A stretch of 42,764 nt of DNA from NCBI GenBank assembly GCA_964409645.1, contig CAYPEK010000028.1, positions 1-42,764 on the forward strand. The letters are read 5' to 3'. The DNA comes from CAYPEK01 sp964409645. GTDB lineage: Bacteria; UBP15; UBA6099. A program made the translations under genes and the position numbers. The notes beneath the pieces were generated by a model that saw only the letters and a list, made by a program, of their open reading frames with translations, was not told the origin of the DNA and did not search any database. Shown here piece by piece: positions 1 through 8,400 of the stretch (positions within the stretch are counted from its first letter, which is position 1; the number at the start of each line of letters is the position of its first letter).

Positions 1-1
1 G

Positions 2-652
2 GTGAGGACAGCATCCGAAGGGAAAGGGAAGCCGTTGTTGATCGGCAAAGATTCGATCGAGGTTTGCAGGTGGTCGCCGGTTGTTCTCGGCCTTAAGCAG
101 CCGGATGCCCAGTTCGATCTGAAGGTTGCTTATCAGTTTCCCTATCCGACGGAAAATGTTTTGCTCGCCCCGGTCGATATGTATAAGGACGGGTTCCCAC
201 CGGATGTTGTTCTTGTAAGGGCGACGATGGAAGAATTGAAAAAGGTGTACGACGAACTGAAGCCCGAAAACTTCACGGTCGATCTATCGGGCGCAAAATT
301 GGACCGGTCGGCTTTGGCGGTGTTTTCATCCGCGGGCGCAGAGTCTGAAAAGAAGAAAATCAGGTTTGTAAATGAGTTGTTGGCGAATTTAAACAGAAAT
401 GCGCAGTGGCGCGATTTTGTGAAGTGGGTTTTCAACAGAGAGTGGACAACTTACATTTTCGATCTGCTTCTCGACAGGTTCCTCGCGAATATGTCGATAT
501 GCAGGAATTCAACGGCTATACCTTTCGTAACCGGGAAAGGCAATGTTTCATATTTTTGCACAGGCGGCATTGCATGGGGCTTGAACAAACCGGAGCACAT
601 GACATGCGGACTGCCGTACGAATTGTATAAACGACTGGAATGGGAATGGTAG
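2..652 (+). CDS. DUF169-like protein (5' end possibly outside window)
   Basis: The reading frame is open from the first bases to a TAG at 650-652, so the true start may lie upstream; the GTG at position 2 is only the first possible start in the window. The protein is soluble with no signal peptide or membrane segment. Two blocks recall the DUF169 (COG2043) family: PPDVVLVRATMEEL, near residues 67-80, and a C-terminal block with VSYFCTGGIAWGL, a Pro-Glu-His-Met turn and GLPYELYKRL. This matches the family pattern of a Cys-Gly-Gly/Asp segment followed by a G-x-P-x-E-L end. The biochemical function of DUF169 is unknown. The next gene, 63 bp downstream on the same strand, is an Old Yellow Enzyme-type flavoprotein, so a redox setting is possible. 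The family assignment rests on motif resemblance only. Confidence 0.6.
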   Translation: MRTASEGKGKPLLIGKDSIEVCRWSPVVLGLKQPDAQFDLKVAYQFPYPTENVLLAPVDMYKDGFPPDVVLVRATMEELKKVYDELKPENFTVDLSGAKLDRSALAVFSSAGAESEKKKIRFVNELLANLNRNAQWRDFVKWVFNREWTTYIFDLLLDRFLANMSICRNSTAIPFVTGKGNVSYFCTGGIAWGLNKPEHMTCGLPYELYKRLEWEW

Positions 653-715
653 CTGAGTGCAACAGCGGGATTTGCGTTGTTATGATAGTTAGTGATTCCT
701 TTAGAGGGTTAATGA

Positions 716-1897
716 ATGTTCGATAAACTTGCAATGCCTTATTACTTCCGCGACAGCGAGATTAAGAATCGCTTATGCGCGCTTCCGATGGAGGCGAATG
801 ATGCCGGCGAGGACGGCAGACCGACTGAACAGACGATCATGCGTTACAAGAATTTGTCCGCAGGTGAATGGGGGATCGTATATGTCGAGGCGATAGCCCC
901 GAGCGCAAACGGGAAAGCCCGCAAGCGGCAGATGGTGATGTCGGAAGAAAACCTTGATAGTTTCAAGAGGCTGGTCGATGAGATTAAAGTGTCGTCCGAT
1001 CCGCCTCCGTTCGTTATTCTTCAGATCAATCATGCCGGAAGATATGGCCTTGCTCCAATGATTGCGTATCATTCGGAGGTTCTCGATCCGTCGTGGCACG
1101 GGGTGGGGGATATTACTCCGGCAACGGCTGATGAACTCGACGCGGAAGCGGCCCGAATGGCCAATGCAATACGGTTGGCTGCGCAGACGGGCGCTGATGC
1201 GATAGATGTGAAATGCTGCCACGGCTATCTCGCCGCGGAGTTGTTGAGGCCGATGAACAACCGGCAGGACAAATATGGAGGCTCGGATGAAAACCGGTTT
1301 CGTTTTTTCAATGCTTTGCTTGAAGCGGCGGCGGAGGCTGAACGTGATTTCGGAACGATGTTCGGAGCGCGCGTTTCACTTCATGAGCATTTTCCGGGTG
1401 GCATTGGTTCCATCGGGCCGGAAGGTATCGAGATAGACCGCGCGGCGGTGAATGATATTGTTTTTAAATTGAAGAGTTACGGGGCTGCGTTCATCTGCAT
1501 TACGATGGGAGTGCCGTATTTCAACCCGGAGTTCGTGCGGCCATACGCAGGCCAGAAGAATAAAAGTGACGTGCTTAACTATTTCGGGCGCCTGAACGAA
1601 TTTGTGCGCGGAGCGGACGACGATATCATGGTTATCGGTTCCGCATATACTTCCTACGGCCACATGTTCAGGTTGTGGGCGGAGCTTCAGACCGCGGCGG
1701 ATATAAAAGGAATGGGGCGCCAGAGTTTCGCGGACCCGCTTTTCCCGAAGAAGCTGTTCGGCGGCGACGAGGAGTCGATCAGGTGGTGCAGGTGCTGTAA
1801 GCGCAACGGATGCGCAACGCTGCTGAGAAGCAACAAGGAAGTCGGCTGCGTTGTGTTCGACGATTACTATAAGAAGCAACTGAAACAGATTAAATAG
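716..1897 (+). CDS. Old Yellow Enzyme-family NAD(P)H:flavin oxidoreductase
   Basis: This is an FMN-binding TIM-barrel oxidoreductase of the NADH:flavin oxidoreductase/OYE family. These enzymes reduce activated C=C bonds using NAD(P)H. Visible family blocks are an N-terminal strand with KNRLCALPMEAN (normally K-N-R-x-x-x-x-P-M), QINHAGR near residue 103 (the Q-x-x-H-x-G-R pattern), DVKCCHGYLAAELLRP near 164-179 and NNRQDKYGGSDENRFRF just after it, the hallmark N-x-R-x-D-x-Y-G-G-S-x-E-N-R. A Cys-rich tail (CRCCKRNGC) recalls the cluster-binding cysteines of the 2,4-dienoyl-CoA reductase branch, but the spacing is not standard. The protein is 393 residues, the length of a single-domain OYE without the extra FAD/NAD domains. 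GAGGG at 704-708 supports the ATG at 716. The DapA-like gene follows after 49 bp, probably in one operon. The substrate is unknown. Confidence 0.85.
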   Translation: MFDKLAMPYYFRDSEIKNRLCALPMEANDAGEDGRPTEQTIMRYKNLSAGEWGIVYVEAIAPSANGKARKRQMVMSEENLDSFKRLVDEIKVSSDPPPFVILQINHAGRYGLAPMIAYHSEVLDPSWHGVGDITPATADELDAEAARMANAIRLAAQTGADAIDVKCCHGYLAAELLRPMNNRQDKYGGSDENRFRFFNALLEAAAEAERDFGTMFGARVSLHEHFPGGIGSIGPEGIEIDRAAVNDIVFKLKSYGAAFICITMGVPYFNPEFVRPYAGQKNKSDVLNYFGRLNEFVRGADDDIMVIGSAYTSYGHMFRLWAELQTAADIKGMGRQSFADPLFPKKLFGGDEESIRWCRCCKRNGCATLLRSNKEVGCVVFDDYYKKQLKQIK

Positions 1898-1946
1898 GCG
1901 GTCTTGCCGCGTGTGCGGCGGTAAAAGTATTGCTAAGGAGCGAACC

Positions 1947-2864
1947 ATGATAGACCTTAAAGGCATTATTCCGGCTACTGTAACGCCGATGGACGCCGAC
2001 GGCGAGATAGATTTGAAACAATTGAGCAAATATATGGACTGGCTTTCGGAATTTAAGGGGCTCAAAGGATTGGCGGTGAATATGGATACGGGCGAGGGGC
2101 CGCATCTTACGGATGAGGAAAAGGCGTTGATGATTAAGACGTTCAAGAAGAGCTTGGGTGGCTCGATGGCGATTCTCGCCGGAATAAGCGGCAGGTCAAC
2201 ACGTGAGGCGCACGAGCAGGCCAAGGCTGCTGCTGAGAGCGGCGCCGACGCGCTGGTTGTGTTTCCGCCGCCTGTGTTTGCCGGCGCTGCTTTAAGCCCG
2301 AAAATACCGGTGGAATACCACAAGGCGATTGCGGCGGCTTCGGGGCTGCCTCTTGTTTTGTTTCAACTTCAACCGGCGCTCGCGGGCGCGATTTTTAACG
2401 AGGAAACATTGCTGGCTTTGTTGGAAATTGAAAATGCCGTCGCGCTGAAAGAGGCTTCGTTTGACGCAGTGACTTTTGTTAAAACGGCGGAGATTATGAG
2501 GAAGGCGGGCCGTAAGGTTATGTTGCTGACCGGAAACGACAATTTTATTTATGAATCATTTTTGCTTGGGGCGGAAGGCGCCCTGATCGGTTTCGGAACG
2601 ATTTGCATTCAGGAACAGATCGATATGCACAGGATGGCAATGGAAAGGAAGCCGACGGAGGGACAGCAAATCTGGGAGCGGATTCGGCCGCTGGAAGAGG
2701 CTATATTTGCGGTGCCGGTAAGGGATTATCGTGCGCGGATGAAAGCCGCGCTCGTTGAAATAGGTGTCATAGATTCAGCGATTATGCGGCCGCCGCTTTT
2801 CGAAGTTGACGCTCGCGAAAAGGAAGCAATCAGGGCCGAATTGAAGAAACTGAAAATGGTTTGA
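1947..2864 (+). CDS. Divergent DapA/NanA-family (class I) aldolase
   Basis: The 305-residue TIM barrel belongs to the dihydrodipicolinate synthase / N-acetylneuraminate lyase family, which forms a Schiff base with pyruvate or a similar ketoacid. GIIPATVTPMDADGEID at the N terminus is the usual family opening, and K168 in AVALKEAS is the expected Schiff-base lysine. Two catalytic positions look altered. The G-T-T-G-E block reads NMDTGE, and the tyrosine normally found in the 'YN.P' strand is Phe (LVLFQLQP, F139). This argues against ordinary DHDPS activity and for a different aldolase or dehydratase in the family. AAGGAG at 1935-1940, 6 nt before the ATG at 1947, decides the start over an upstream GTG at 1911. 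It sits in a row with the OYE flavoprotein. Confidence 0.85.
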   Translation: MIDLKGIIPATVTPMDADGEIDLKQLSKYMDWLSEFKGLKGLAVNMDTGEGPHLTDEEKALMIKTFKKSLGGSMAILAGISGRSTREAHEQAKAAAESGADALVVFPPPVFAGAALSPKIPVEYHKAIAAASGLPLVLFQLQPALAGAIFNEETLLALLEIENAVALKEASFDAVTFVKTAEIMRKAGRKVMLLTGNDNFIYESFLLGAEGALIGFGTICIQEQIDMHRMAMERKPTEGQQIWERIRPLEEAIFAVPVRDYRARMKAALVEIGVIDSAIMRPPLFEVDAREKEAIRAELKKLKMV

Positions 2865-2921
2865 TCCGATAGATTTTGATTCGAATTGGATGTTGCGGAT
2901 ATATTTTTCCTTTTAGTCGTG

Positions 2922-2927
2922 TATAAT
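2922..2927 (+). promoter_or_regulatory. Putative -10 element upstream of the translin-like gene
   Basis: A perfect TATAAT lies 63 bp upstream of the ATG at 2990. No good -35 hexamer is found at 16-18 bp; TTGCGG lies too far upstream. The site therefore rests on the -10 match in an intergenic gap alone. Confidence 0.35.
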
Positions 2928-2989
2928 CGTATAAAACTGCTGGGGAAACAGGCGTTAAATCGCACCCGGCTGAAAGAGAAAGGACTGTC

Positions 2990-3601
2990 ATGGAGAAATT
3001 CAATCAGGAAATCGAGAGGCTGAAGAATTATTTCGACGGGATCGACAAGGAACGCGAGAAAGCATACGTGCTCGCTAGGGAAATGCGACGGGATTCTGTG
3101 CAGGCGGTAAGGGATATGCACAGGAAAAGGTTTGATGAGGCGAGGAGTCTGCTTTCGAACGCCAGAAAAACCGCAGGTGAATTATATGAGTGCGGGAACA
3201 GGTTCGGGTTCGCGGAAGAGGCGCAGCAGGAGTATGTTGAAGCCGCATTGACACTTTCTTTTTTATTAAAGGAAGACCCGCCTACGCAGGAGGAATTAAA
3301 AACGACCGAACGCGGATACATGCTTGGCCTCGCGGATGCGATCGGCGAATTGCGAAGGCATATACTCGGCCTGCTTACAAAAGGAAAATTAGAAGAAGCA
3401 AATTATTATATGGATTTGATGGATGAGATATTCGGCATGATTATGAAGTTCGATCATACGGACGCGGTTCTTCCTCTGCGGAGAAAACAGGATGCGTTCA
3501 GAAGCATTATTGAAAGGACGCGCGGAGACCTCGCGAATATCATCTGCCAGAAAAGACTTGAAAAGCAGTTGATTGACGCGGCGGAAGGCACGCAAAAGTA
3601 A
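2990..3601 (+). CDS. Translin/TRAX-family nucleic-acid-binding protein
   Basis: This 203-residue all-helical protein resembles translin/TRAX, the subunits of the eukaryotic C3PO ribonuclease, and archaeal Trax-like proteins. Translins bind single-stranded RNA and DNA as octamers; the TRAX type cuts single-stranded RNA. Matching blocks are IDKEREKAYVLAREMRRDS (residues 18-36, the D-x-x-R-E-x-x-x-x-x-x-R pattern), QEYVEA (80-85), YMLGLADAIGELRR (110-123, compare YLLGVADLTGELMR in TRAX) and MDLMDEIF (141-148). E81 and E84 fall where human TRAX has its catalytic glutamates, and D145/E146 lie near its third acidic residue, so a nuclease is plausible. The length is close to family members without extensions. 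GAAAGGA lies before the ATG. The membrane protein downstream suggests no partner. The family call is strong; the cellular role is unknown. Confidence 0.82.
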   Translation: MEKFNQEIERLKNYFDGIDKEREKAYVLAREMRRDSVQAVRDMHRKRFDEARSLLSNARKTAGELYECGNRFGFAEEAQQEYVEAALTLSFLLKEDPPTQEELKTTERGYMLGLADAIGELRRHILGLLTKGKLEEANYYMDLMDEIFGMIMKFDHTDAVLPLRRKQDAFRSIIERTRGDLANIICQKRLEKQLIDAAEGTQK

Positions 3602-3631
3602 CGCATTTATTTCTGATCGATCTGCCAACAG

Positions 3632-5473
3632 ATGAATAAGATATTCGATGACGAGCGAAGAAATGTCAGGGCGTTGAAAGCATTGCTTTTCTTTGTCGTT
3701 GCATTCGCGAATACGTATTTCTTTCACCCGGTACTGTACGATAATCAGACGACTAGGATGTCGCTCGCGTGTTCGATTTATAAAGACGGAACGACCATCA
3801 TAGATCCATACGCGGACAGGACCGAGGATAAAGCTTTCTTTAATGGTCATTACTATTGTGATAAAGCGCCGGGGTTGTCTCTTGCCGCCTCAGCCGTTAT
3901 GCCGGTCTTGCAGGCCGGAGCGAGATTGTTTTCGACGGAATTGTGTTCGCCCGCAGGTTTCAAATGGCTGCATTATCTACTGTCAGCAATATTTTTAGGG
4001 CTAACGACGGCGGCGGCATCGTTGCTTTTGTTTGAGATATTGTTCTACATCGGCGCCGGTATCTCAGGTTCGTTTATACTGTCGGTCGCATGGGTTCTCG
4101 GAACTATCTCCTTCACATATTCGACTCATTTTTACGATCATCAATTCGCGTCCATTCTCATTCTCGCGGCGGTGTATCTTATTTTGACCGGCGCAAAAGA
4201 GAATAAGGATATAAGTTCCGCCAGAGTTATCATCGCCTCATTTCTGCTTTCTTATGCCGTGATATCCGAATACACGTCCGCCGTCACAGCGGTTATAGTC
4301 GGCGTATATCTGATAACGAAACTGAAAAGTAAAACGAGAATATTTTTGATTGTCTTGGGCGGCGCGATCCCTGTTGCTCTTCTCGCTTATTACAATTACA
4401 TCTCTTTCGGAAGTGTTTTTTCCATAGGATATTTTCATGAAGCGCATCCTTATTTCAACGAGCAGATGTCGAAGGGAATAGGAGGTGTCACATATCCGAG
4501 CATTAAGGCAATGGCCGCATTATTGTTATCGCCGCAGAGAGGGCTGTTCTGGAGTTCGCCGTTTCTGCTGCTCGCGGTATTTGGTTTCCGTCATCTGATT
4601 AAAAAGGACAGGGGATTGGGGATAGTTTGTCTGACTGCGGTCTTGGCGCGATATCTGATAAATTCGTCTTACTACGATTACATGGGCGGCTTCACTCCGG
4701 GGCCGAGGTTTATTGTGCCTGCGTTGCCTTTTCTGATAATTGCGGGAGGCGCGTTATGGAGCAGAAGCGGCAGAGCAATAAAACTACTCATGGCGGGTTT
4801 ATGTCTCGGATCGGTGGTGGTTAATACTGCGTTGAATGCTTTAGAACCGCATGTTCCTCAGGTGTTTACATCACCGCTTATGCAATACGGCATCAGATTG
4901 CTTGAGTTGGGATACAAACCTGTAAATATCGGTGTGTTATCAGGTCAGACGGCAATAGTTTCGATTTCGGTTTTCGTAATAATTTTGCTTTTAGCCTTCT
5001 CATTGTTTTGTGTGCGTACAAAATCGAAAAGCAAGTGGACAAATGCAGTTATTGCCTGCGTTATTGCTTCGGTTTATGTTATCGTATATGCCGCGGTTGG
5101 ACTGAATGACCGAATTGAGAAGAAGTATCTTGCCGATTTCTATATCGGCGTCGAATTGAATCAAAATGGGAATCCGGAAGCGTCTGTATCAGCGTTTCGC
5201 AAGTCGGTAAAAGAAGAGCCGCGATTTTACAGATCGTATTTTTACATGGGCACCGCTCTTATAAAAATGAATCGTTATAAGGACGCGGCGAAAGCGATTG
5301 GAAAGTCGTGTGAACTGAATCCGGAAAATGTGCAGTGCTTTGTAAGCCTTGCTTACGCGCAATATCTGGCTGAAGATAAAGATTCAGCGCGTATAACTTG
5401 CAAGCATGTTTTGGAATTGGACCCGGGCAATATTCCGGCCGAAAAGCTGTTGAATTATCTCGGTGATTATTGA
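3632..5473 (+). CDS. Polytopic membrane protein, GT39/ArnT-like, with C-terminal TPRs
   Basis: About eleven or twelve hydrophobic segments cover residues 15-500. An early extracytoplasmic loop contains KAFFNGHYYCDKAPGLSLAA, which resembles the D-K-x-P-G loop of polyprenyl-phosphate-dependent glycosyltransferases of the GT39/ArnT type (RgtA/B/C/D-like). After the last membrane helix (near residue 490) come about three tetratricopeptide repeats, roughly residues 505-605, with the usual A-x-x-x-F-x-x-A pattern ending in a proline turn (PENVQCFVSLAYAQY). TPRs normally bind proteins, so this could be a membrane glycosyltransferase that recruits a partner. No clear ribosome-binding site precedes the ATG at 3632. 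It converges with the GH2 gene, and the two stop-codon regions overlap by 7 bp. The substrate and donor cannot be told. Confidence 0.7.
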   Translation: MNKIFDDERRNVRALKALLFFVVAFANTYFFHPVLYDNQTTRMSLACSIYKDGTTIIDPYADRTEDKAFFNGHYYCDKAPGLSLAASAVMPVLQAGARLFSTELCSPAGFKWLHYLLSAIFLGLTTAAASLLLFEILFYIGAGISGSFILSVAWVLGTISFTYSTHFYDHQFASILILAAVYLILTGAKENKDISSARVIIASFLLSYAVISEYTSAVTAVIVGVYLITKLKSKTRIFLIVLGGAIPVALLAYYNYISFGSVFSIGYFHEAHPYFNEQMSKGIGGVTYPSIKAMAALLLSPQRGLFWSSPFLLLAVFGFRHLIKKDRGLGIVCLTAVLARYLINSSYYDYMGGFTPGPRFIVPALPFLIIAGGALWSRSGRAIKLLMAGLCLGSVVVNTALNALEPHVPQVFTSPLMQYGIRLLELGYKPVNIGVLSGQTAIVSISVFVIILLLAFSLFCVRTKSKSKWTNAVIACVIASVYVIVYAAVGLNDRIEKKYLADFYIGVELNQNGNPEASVSAFRKSVKEEPRFYRSYFYMGTALIKMNRYKDAAKAIGKSCELNPENVQCFVSLAYAQYLAEDKDSARITCKHVLELDPGNIPAEKLLNYLGDY

Positions 5474-7278
5474 CCGTCTTTTTTATCTCGAATTCCTGAA
5501 AAATATGAGTCGTAGTCGGATTTGGCTTTCTTGTTTACCATCGGCTGCACGTGCTTCCATGCGAACTCTTCCAAGTTTTTCAAACCGGGTTTTAAAAGGT
5601 TAATCGCGAGCGAATAATCAAGCCGTTTTCTTCCGTCCAATATCTCAGGCAGCTTGTCGCAAATCAGCTTCTTATTCAGCGACTCGTCAACGATGCCTTT
5701 TCTGTTGAAACCGGACTGGTATTTATTGGTTCGGATCGGGCTTCTGAAATCGCGATATATCCAAATGAACCATCCGGAAATCCAGTCCATTGAATTGATT
5801 GTCCTGATATAGTGCTCAAGGAATTCCGCCTGACGATCCTCTGAATATTTGGATCGGAACTTGGAGGATTTGAATCCATGTTTAGCGCACGCTCCGAACT
5901 CTGTTATCATCCACGGTTTTCCGGGCGCTGTTTCGCGTGAGGCGGACAGCAAACCGAATAAGTCTTTCTCGTCGCCGAAGTACCAGCCGATGTAGCAGTT
6001 GAGACAACAAACGTCGGACGCCTCACGCGTTTTATCTATGACGAACCTTGAAGAGACATAAGACACAAGCCGTGTGGGGTCTATCGAGCGCGCTTCAGCC
6101 ATGAGCCGCCTTATGAAGAGGTCGCAGTCTTCGTCTTCGACTGGCACCTCATTTCCCACTGACCACATAATCACTGACGGATGATTGAAGTCGCGTTCGA
6201 TCAGCGTTCTTATCATTTCTTCCGCTTTTTCGTAAACCGATTCATCTTTGTAATCGATATACCAATATACCGGAATTTCTTCGAGAACTAGCAAGCCGAT
6301 TTCGTCTGCTGCTTCGATCAGAGCCTCGTCATGTGAGTAATGAGCGGTGCGAAGCGAATTGAAACCTAAGCTTTTTATATCTGCCACATCTTTGAAACGA
6401 AGTTCGCGCGGTATAGCGCGTCCGTAGGGGACGAGCTCTTCGTGCAGACTGACGCCTTTCAGTTTTATGGGTTTGCCGTTGAGCAATATGCGAGTGCCGG
6501 ATATGTTTATATCCCTTACACCGAATTTGACCGAATACGGTTCTGCGGTTTCATCCGGTGAGGGAATGAGGGAGAGCTTGTACAGAGCGGGGTCATCCGG
6601 CGACCATAGATGAGCATTTTTGAGATTGAAAGAAAGCCTGCCGTTGTTGATTTCAGATTCTTCGATTCCCGACAATATCGGCTCCTCATTGAAGCTGACG
6701 GTCCAGATAAAATGAAATGGTTCTTTGCATTTGTAATCAACTGTTATCGTGGCGGATTGATCGGCGTTTATTTCCGTATTAACGCGGACAGATTTGAAGT
6801 GACGTTTTGTACGTGCAACAAGCCAAACATCGCGCACTATGCCGCCGTAATTAAACCAGTCGAATAATTCGCCGGGAATCCTCTGTTTGGAGCGGAAATT
6901 TTCGACCATTACAACCAGATGGTTTCCGTTTTTGATGAGAGCTTTCGCGGGTATGGGCACTTCAAATGGAAGGTAGCCGCCTTCGTGGGAACTTAATTCG
7001 CATTCGTTAACCCATATCCTGCACAAATAATTAACAGCATTGAATCTTAATAAATATTCGGTATCCGGTGAATTATCGAGTTCAGGTATGTCGAAGTCGG
7101 TGGCGAACCAGAAAATACCTTCGTATCTTTCATATCGAGGTATCGTGTTCCAGCATGAAGGTATCTGTATCTCTTCCCATGAGGATGAGTCGAAGGTGTT
7201 GCAATACCAATTTGATTTTACACCGATCTGTTTTGGATCCGGAGTGCCGCGCCATGTGCCTGATAGTGGAATATTCAT
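5467..7278 (-). CDS. uidA: GH2 glycoside hydrolase, beta-glucuronidase type
   Basis: The protein has the GH2 layout: a jelly-roll sugar-binding domain (about 1-160), an Ig-like domain (about 161-260) and a TIM barrel (about 261-550). The acid/base is E377 in VIMWSVGNEVP and the nucleophile E460 in WMITEFGA. FNRKGI at 524-529 reproduces the N-x-K-G motif that binds the glucuronate carboxylate in beta-glucuronidases, favouring glucuronidase over galactosidase. The length (603) matches UidA. There is no signal peptide, so it should act in the cytoplasm on imported or internally made uronides. It is the last gene of a glycosyltransferase operon, 60 bp after a membrane protein gene. A role in recycling or trimming a uronate-containing glycan is an inference. 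Confidence 0.88.
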   Translation of the reverse strand: MNIPLSGTWRGTPDPKQIGVKSNWYCNTFDSSSWEEIQIPSCWNTIPRYERYEGIFWFATDFDIPELDNSPDTEYLLRFNAVNYLCRIWVNECELSSHEGGYLPFEVPIPAKALIKNGNHLVVMVENFRSKQRIPGELFDWFNYGGIVRDVWLVARTKRHFKSVRVNTEINADQSATITVDYKCKEPFHFIWTVSFNEEPILSGIEESEINNGRLSFNLKNAHLWSPDDPALYKLSLIPSPDETAEPYSVKFGVRDINISGTRILLNGKPIKLKGVSLHEELVPYGRAIPRELRFKDVADIKSLGFNSLRTAHYSHDEALIEAADEIGLLVLEEIPVYWYIDYKDESVYEKAEEMIRTLIERDFNHPSVIMWSVGNEVPVEDEDCDLFIRRLMAEARSIDPTRLVSYVSSRFVIDKTREASDVCCLNCYIGWYFGDEKDLFGLLSASRETAPGKPWMITEFGACAKHGFKSSKFRSKYSEDRQAEFLEHYIRTINSMDWISGWFIWIYRDFRSPIRTNKYQSGFNRKGIVDESLNKKLICDKLPEILDGRKRLDYSLAINLLKPGLKNLEEFAWKHVQPMVNKKAKSDYDSYFSGIRDKKDGQ

Positions 7279-7338
7279 ACAATTACCCCTTCAACGTTCT
7301 CATATTGTAACGATAAACATCTGGCGAGGAAAACTATT

Positions 7339-8310
7339 CTAATGAAAAAGGATATGAAGAAGTGAAAGGAAAAAGGTCAAAAGCGAAAACGAAAAAAACA
7401 GAGTGTTTTTTCGCGATCCGGTTACGCTTTGAATAATCCGTGTTGATAGGTAGTATGCGGAAATAAAGCCGGCGAACAGCAACAATATAAACATTATTTC
7501 AGGTTTGCCGTACGCACAATTAAGGCTTATGTGTGGGTGTTGTTGATATATGAGTTTAGTCGCGATCAGCGGAAACGAGGCGACGGGCGTCAAAAGAAGC
7601 GCTCCCGAAATATCCTCGTTGAGAAGCATAACAATAAAAAAATACATGACCGCGAAAAGAGATAGTATCCATAGCGCGTTCATGTATCCGATTATGAAAC
7701 CGGCGAGCGGCCCCGCGATTATGCTGAACAGCCAATGTCTGCTGCTGTAACCGTGTTTTGATAGTATCCATTTTATAGATAGCAATATTAGTATCATCAG
7801 ATGAAGAAATATTGCGAGGTAGCGATCGTTAAAGAAATCGCTGAGAATCATAAGCGATGATTCGGACGCGGTTCTGTAACCGGTCGCGACTATCATTGCC
7901 GGTATTCCGAGCGTGGGTATGATTACAGCCGGCTGGTATCTGAATGATTTGTGCTTGATTCCGTTATAAAGGCCGAAGAGGAACATTATGGAAGCGGCCG
8001 CAGACATTGCCATAATCGTATTGCCGTTATTTAACAGCAATAAACTTTTAAATGTATCCGGCGATATTTTCGATGCTGTTTCAGGCAGAAGTATCACCCA
8101 TGACGGATTTCCGGAGAAGCCTGTAAGCAAACCTGTCGCCACTGCGGAAGCGTATTTTATGAGGCTGCCTTTGCCGATCAACCCTTCGAGAGAGTAAACA
8201 AAGCAAATCGACGCAAAAATAGCCGCCGCAACAACGATTAGTTTTTTCGACGAAATATCGATGCTTTGTTGCGGTGCCTTGCCCTTTGCTTTTTTCTTTC
8301 CTTTTTTCAT
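7339..8310 (-). CDS. Polytopic membrane protein of unknown function
   Basis: The protein is 323 residues. It has a Lys-rich cytoplasmic N terminus (MKKGKKKAKGK) and then about nine or ten hydrophobic segments up to the C-terminal end. No family is recognised. A Gly-rich second segment (ATGLLTGFSGNPSW) and polar residues inside membrane segments suggest a transporter or a lipid-linked-sugar enzyme rather than a plain anchor. It lies between two GT4 glycosyltransferases and a beta-glucuronidase in one minus-strand operon, 90 bp after the upstream glycosyltransferase. Handling of a glycan or a lipid carrier is the natural guess from context, but nothing in the sequence proves it. Confidence 0.6.
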   Translation of the reverse strand: MKKGKKKAKGKAPQQSIDISSKKLIVVAAAIFASICFVYSLEGLIGKGSLIKYASAVATGLLTGFSGNPSWVILLPETASKISPDTFKSLLLLNNGNTIMAMSAAASIMFLFGLYNGIKHKSFRYQPAVIIPTLGIPAMIVATGYRTASESSLMILSDFFNDRYLAIFLHLMILILLSIKWILSKHGYSSRHWLFSIIAGPLAGFIIGYMNALWILSLFAVMYFFIVMLLNEDISGALLLTPVASFPLIATKLIYQQHPHISLNCAYGKPEIMFILLLFAGFISAYYLSTRIIQSVTGSRKNTLFFSFSLLTFFLSLLHILFH

Positions 8311-8400
8311 CTCTTCATCATCAGTCGCTATCTATATTATCAGACGCGCGCATTGATTTGTTTCGATATAGATATGGAAAAATGAATGCGTAACTTGTAG

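Noticed and set aside
1376..2323. Minus-strand reading frame of 315 codons
   Set aside because: Antisense to the flavoprotein and DapA-like genes, both with strong family motifs.
7339..8310. Undecaprenyl-diphosphatase (UppP/BacA) identity
   Set aside because: A glycine-rich membrane segment is suggestive, but the E-F-L-P-x-S-S and P-G-x-S-R-S motifs of UppP are absent.
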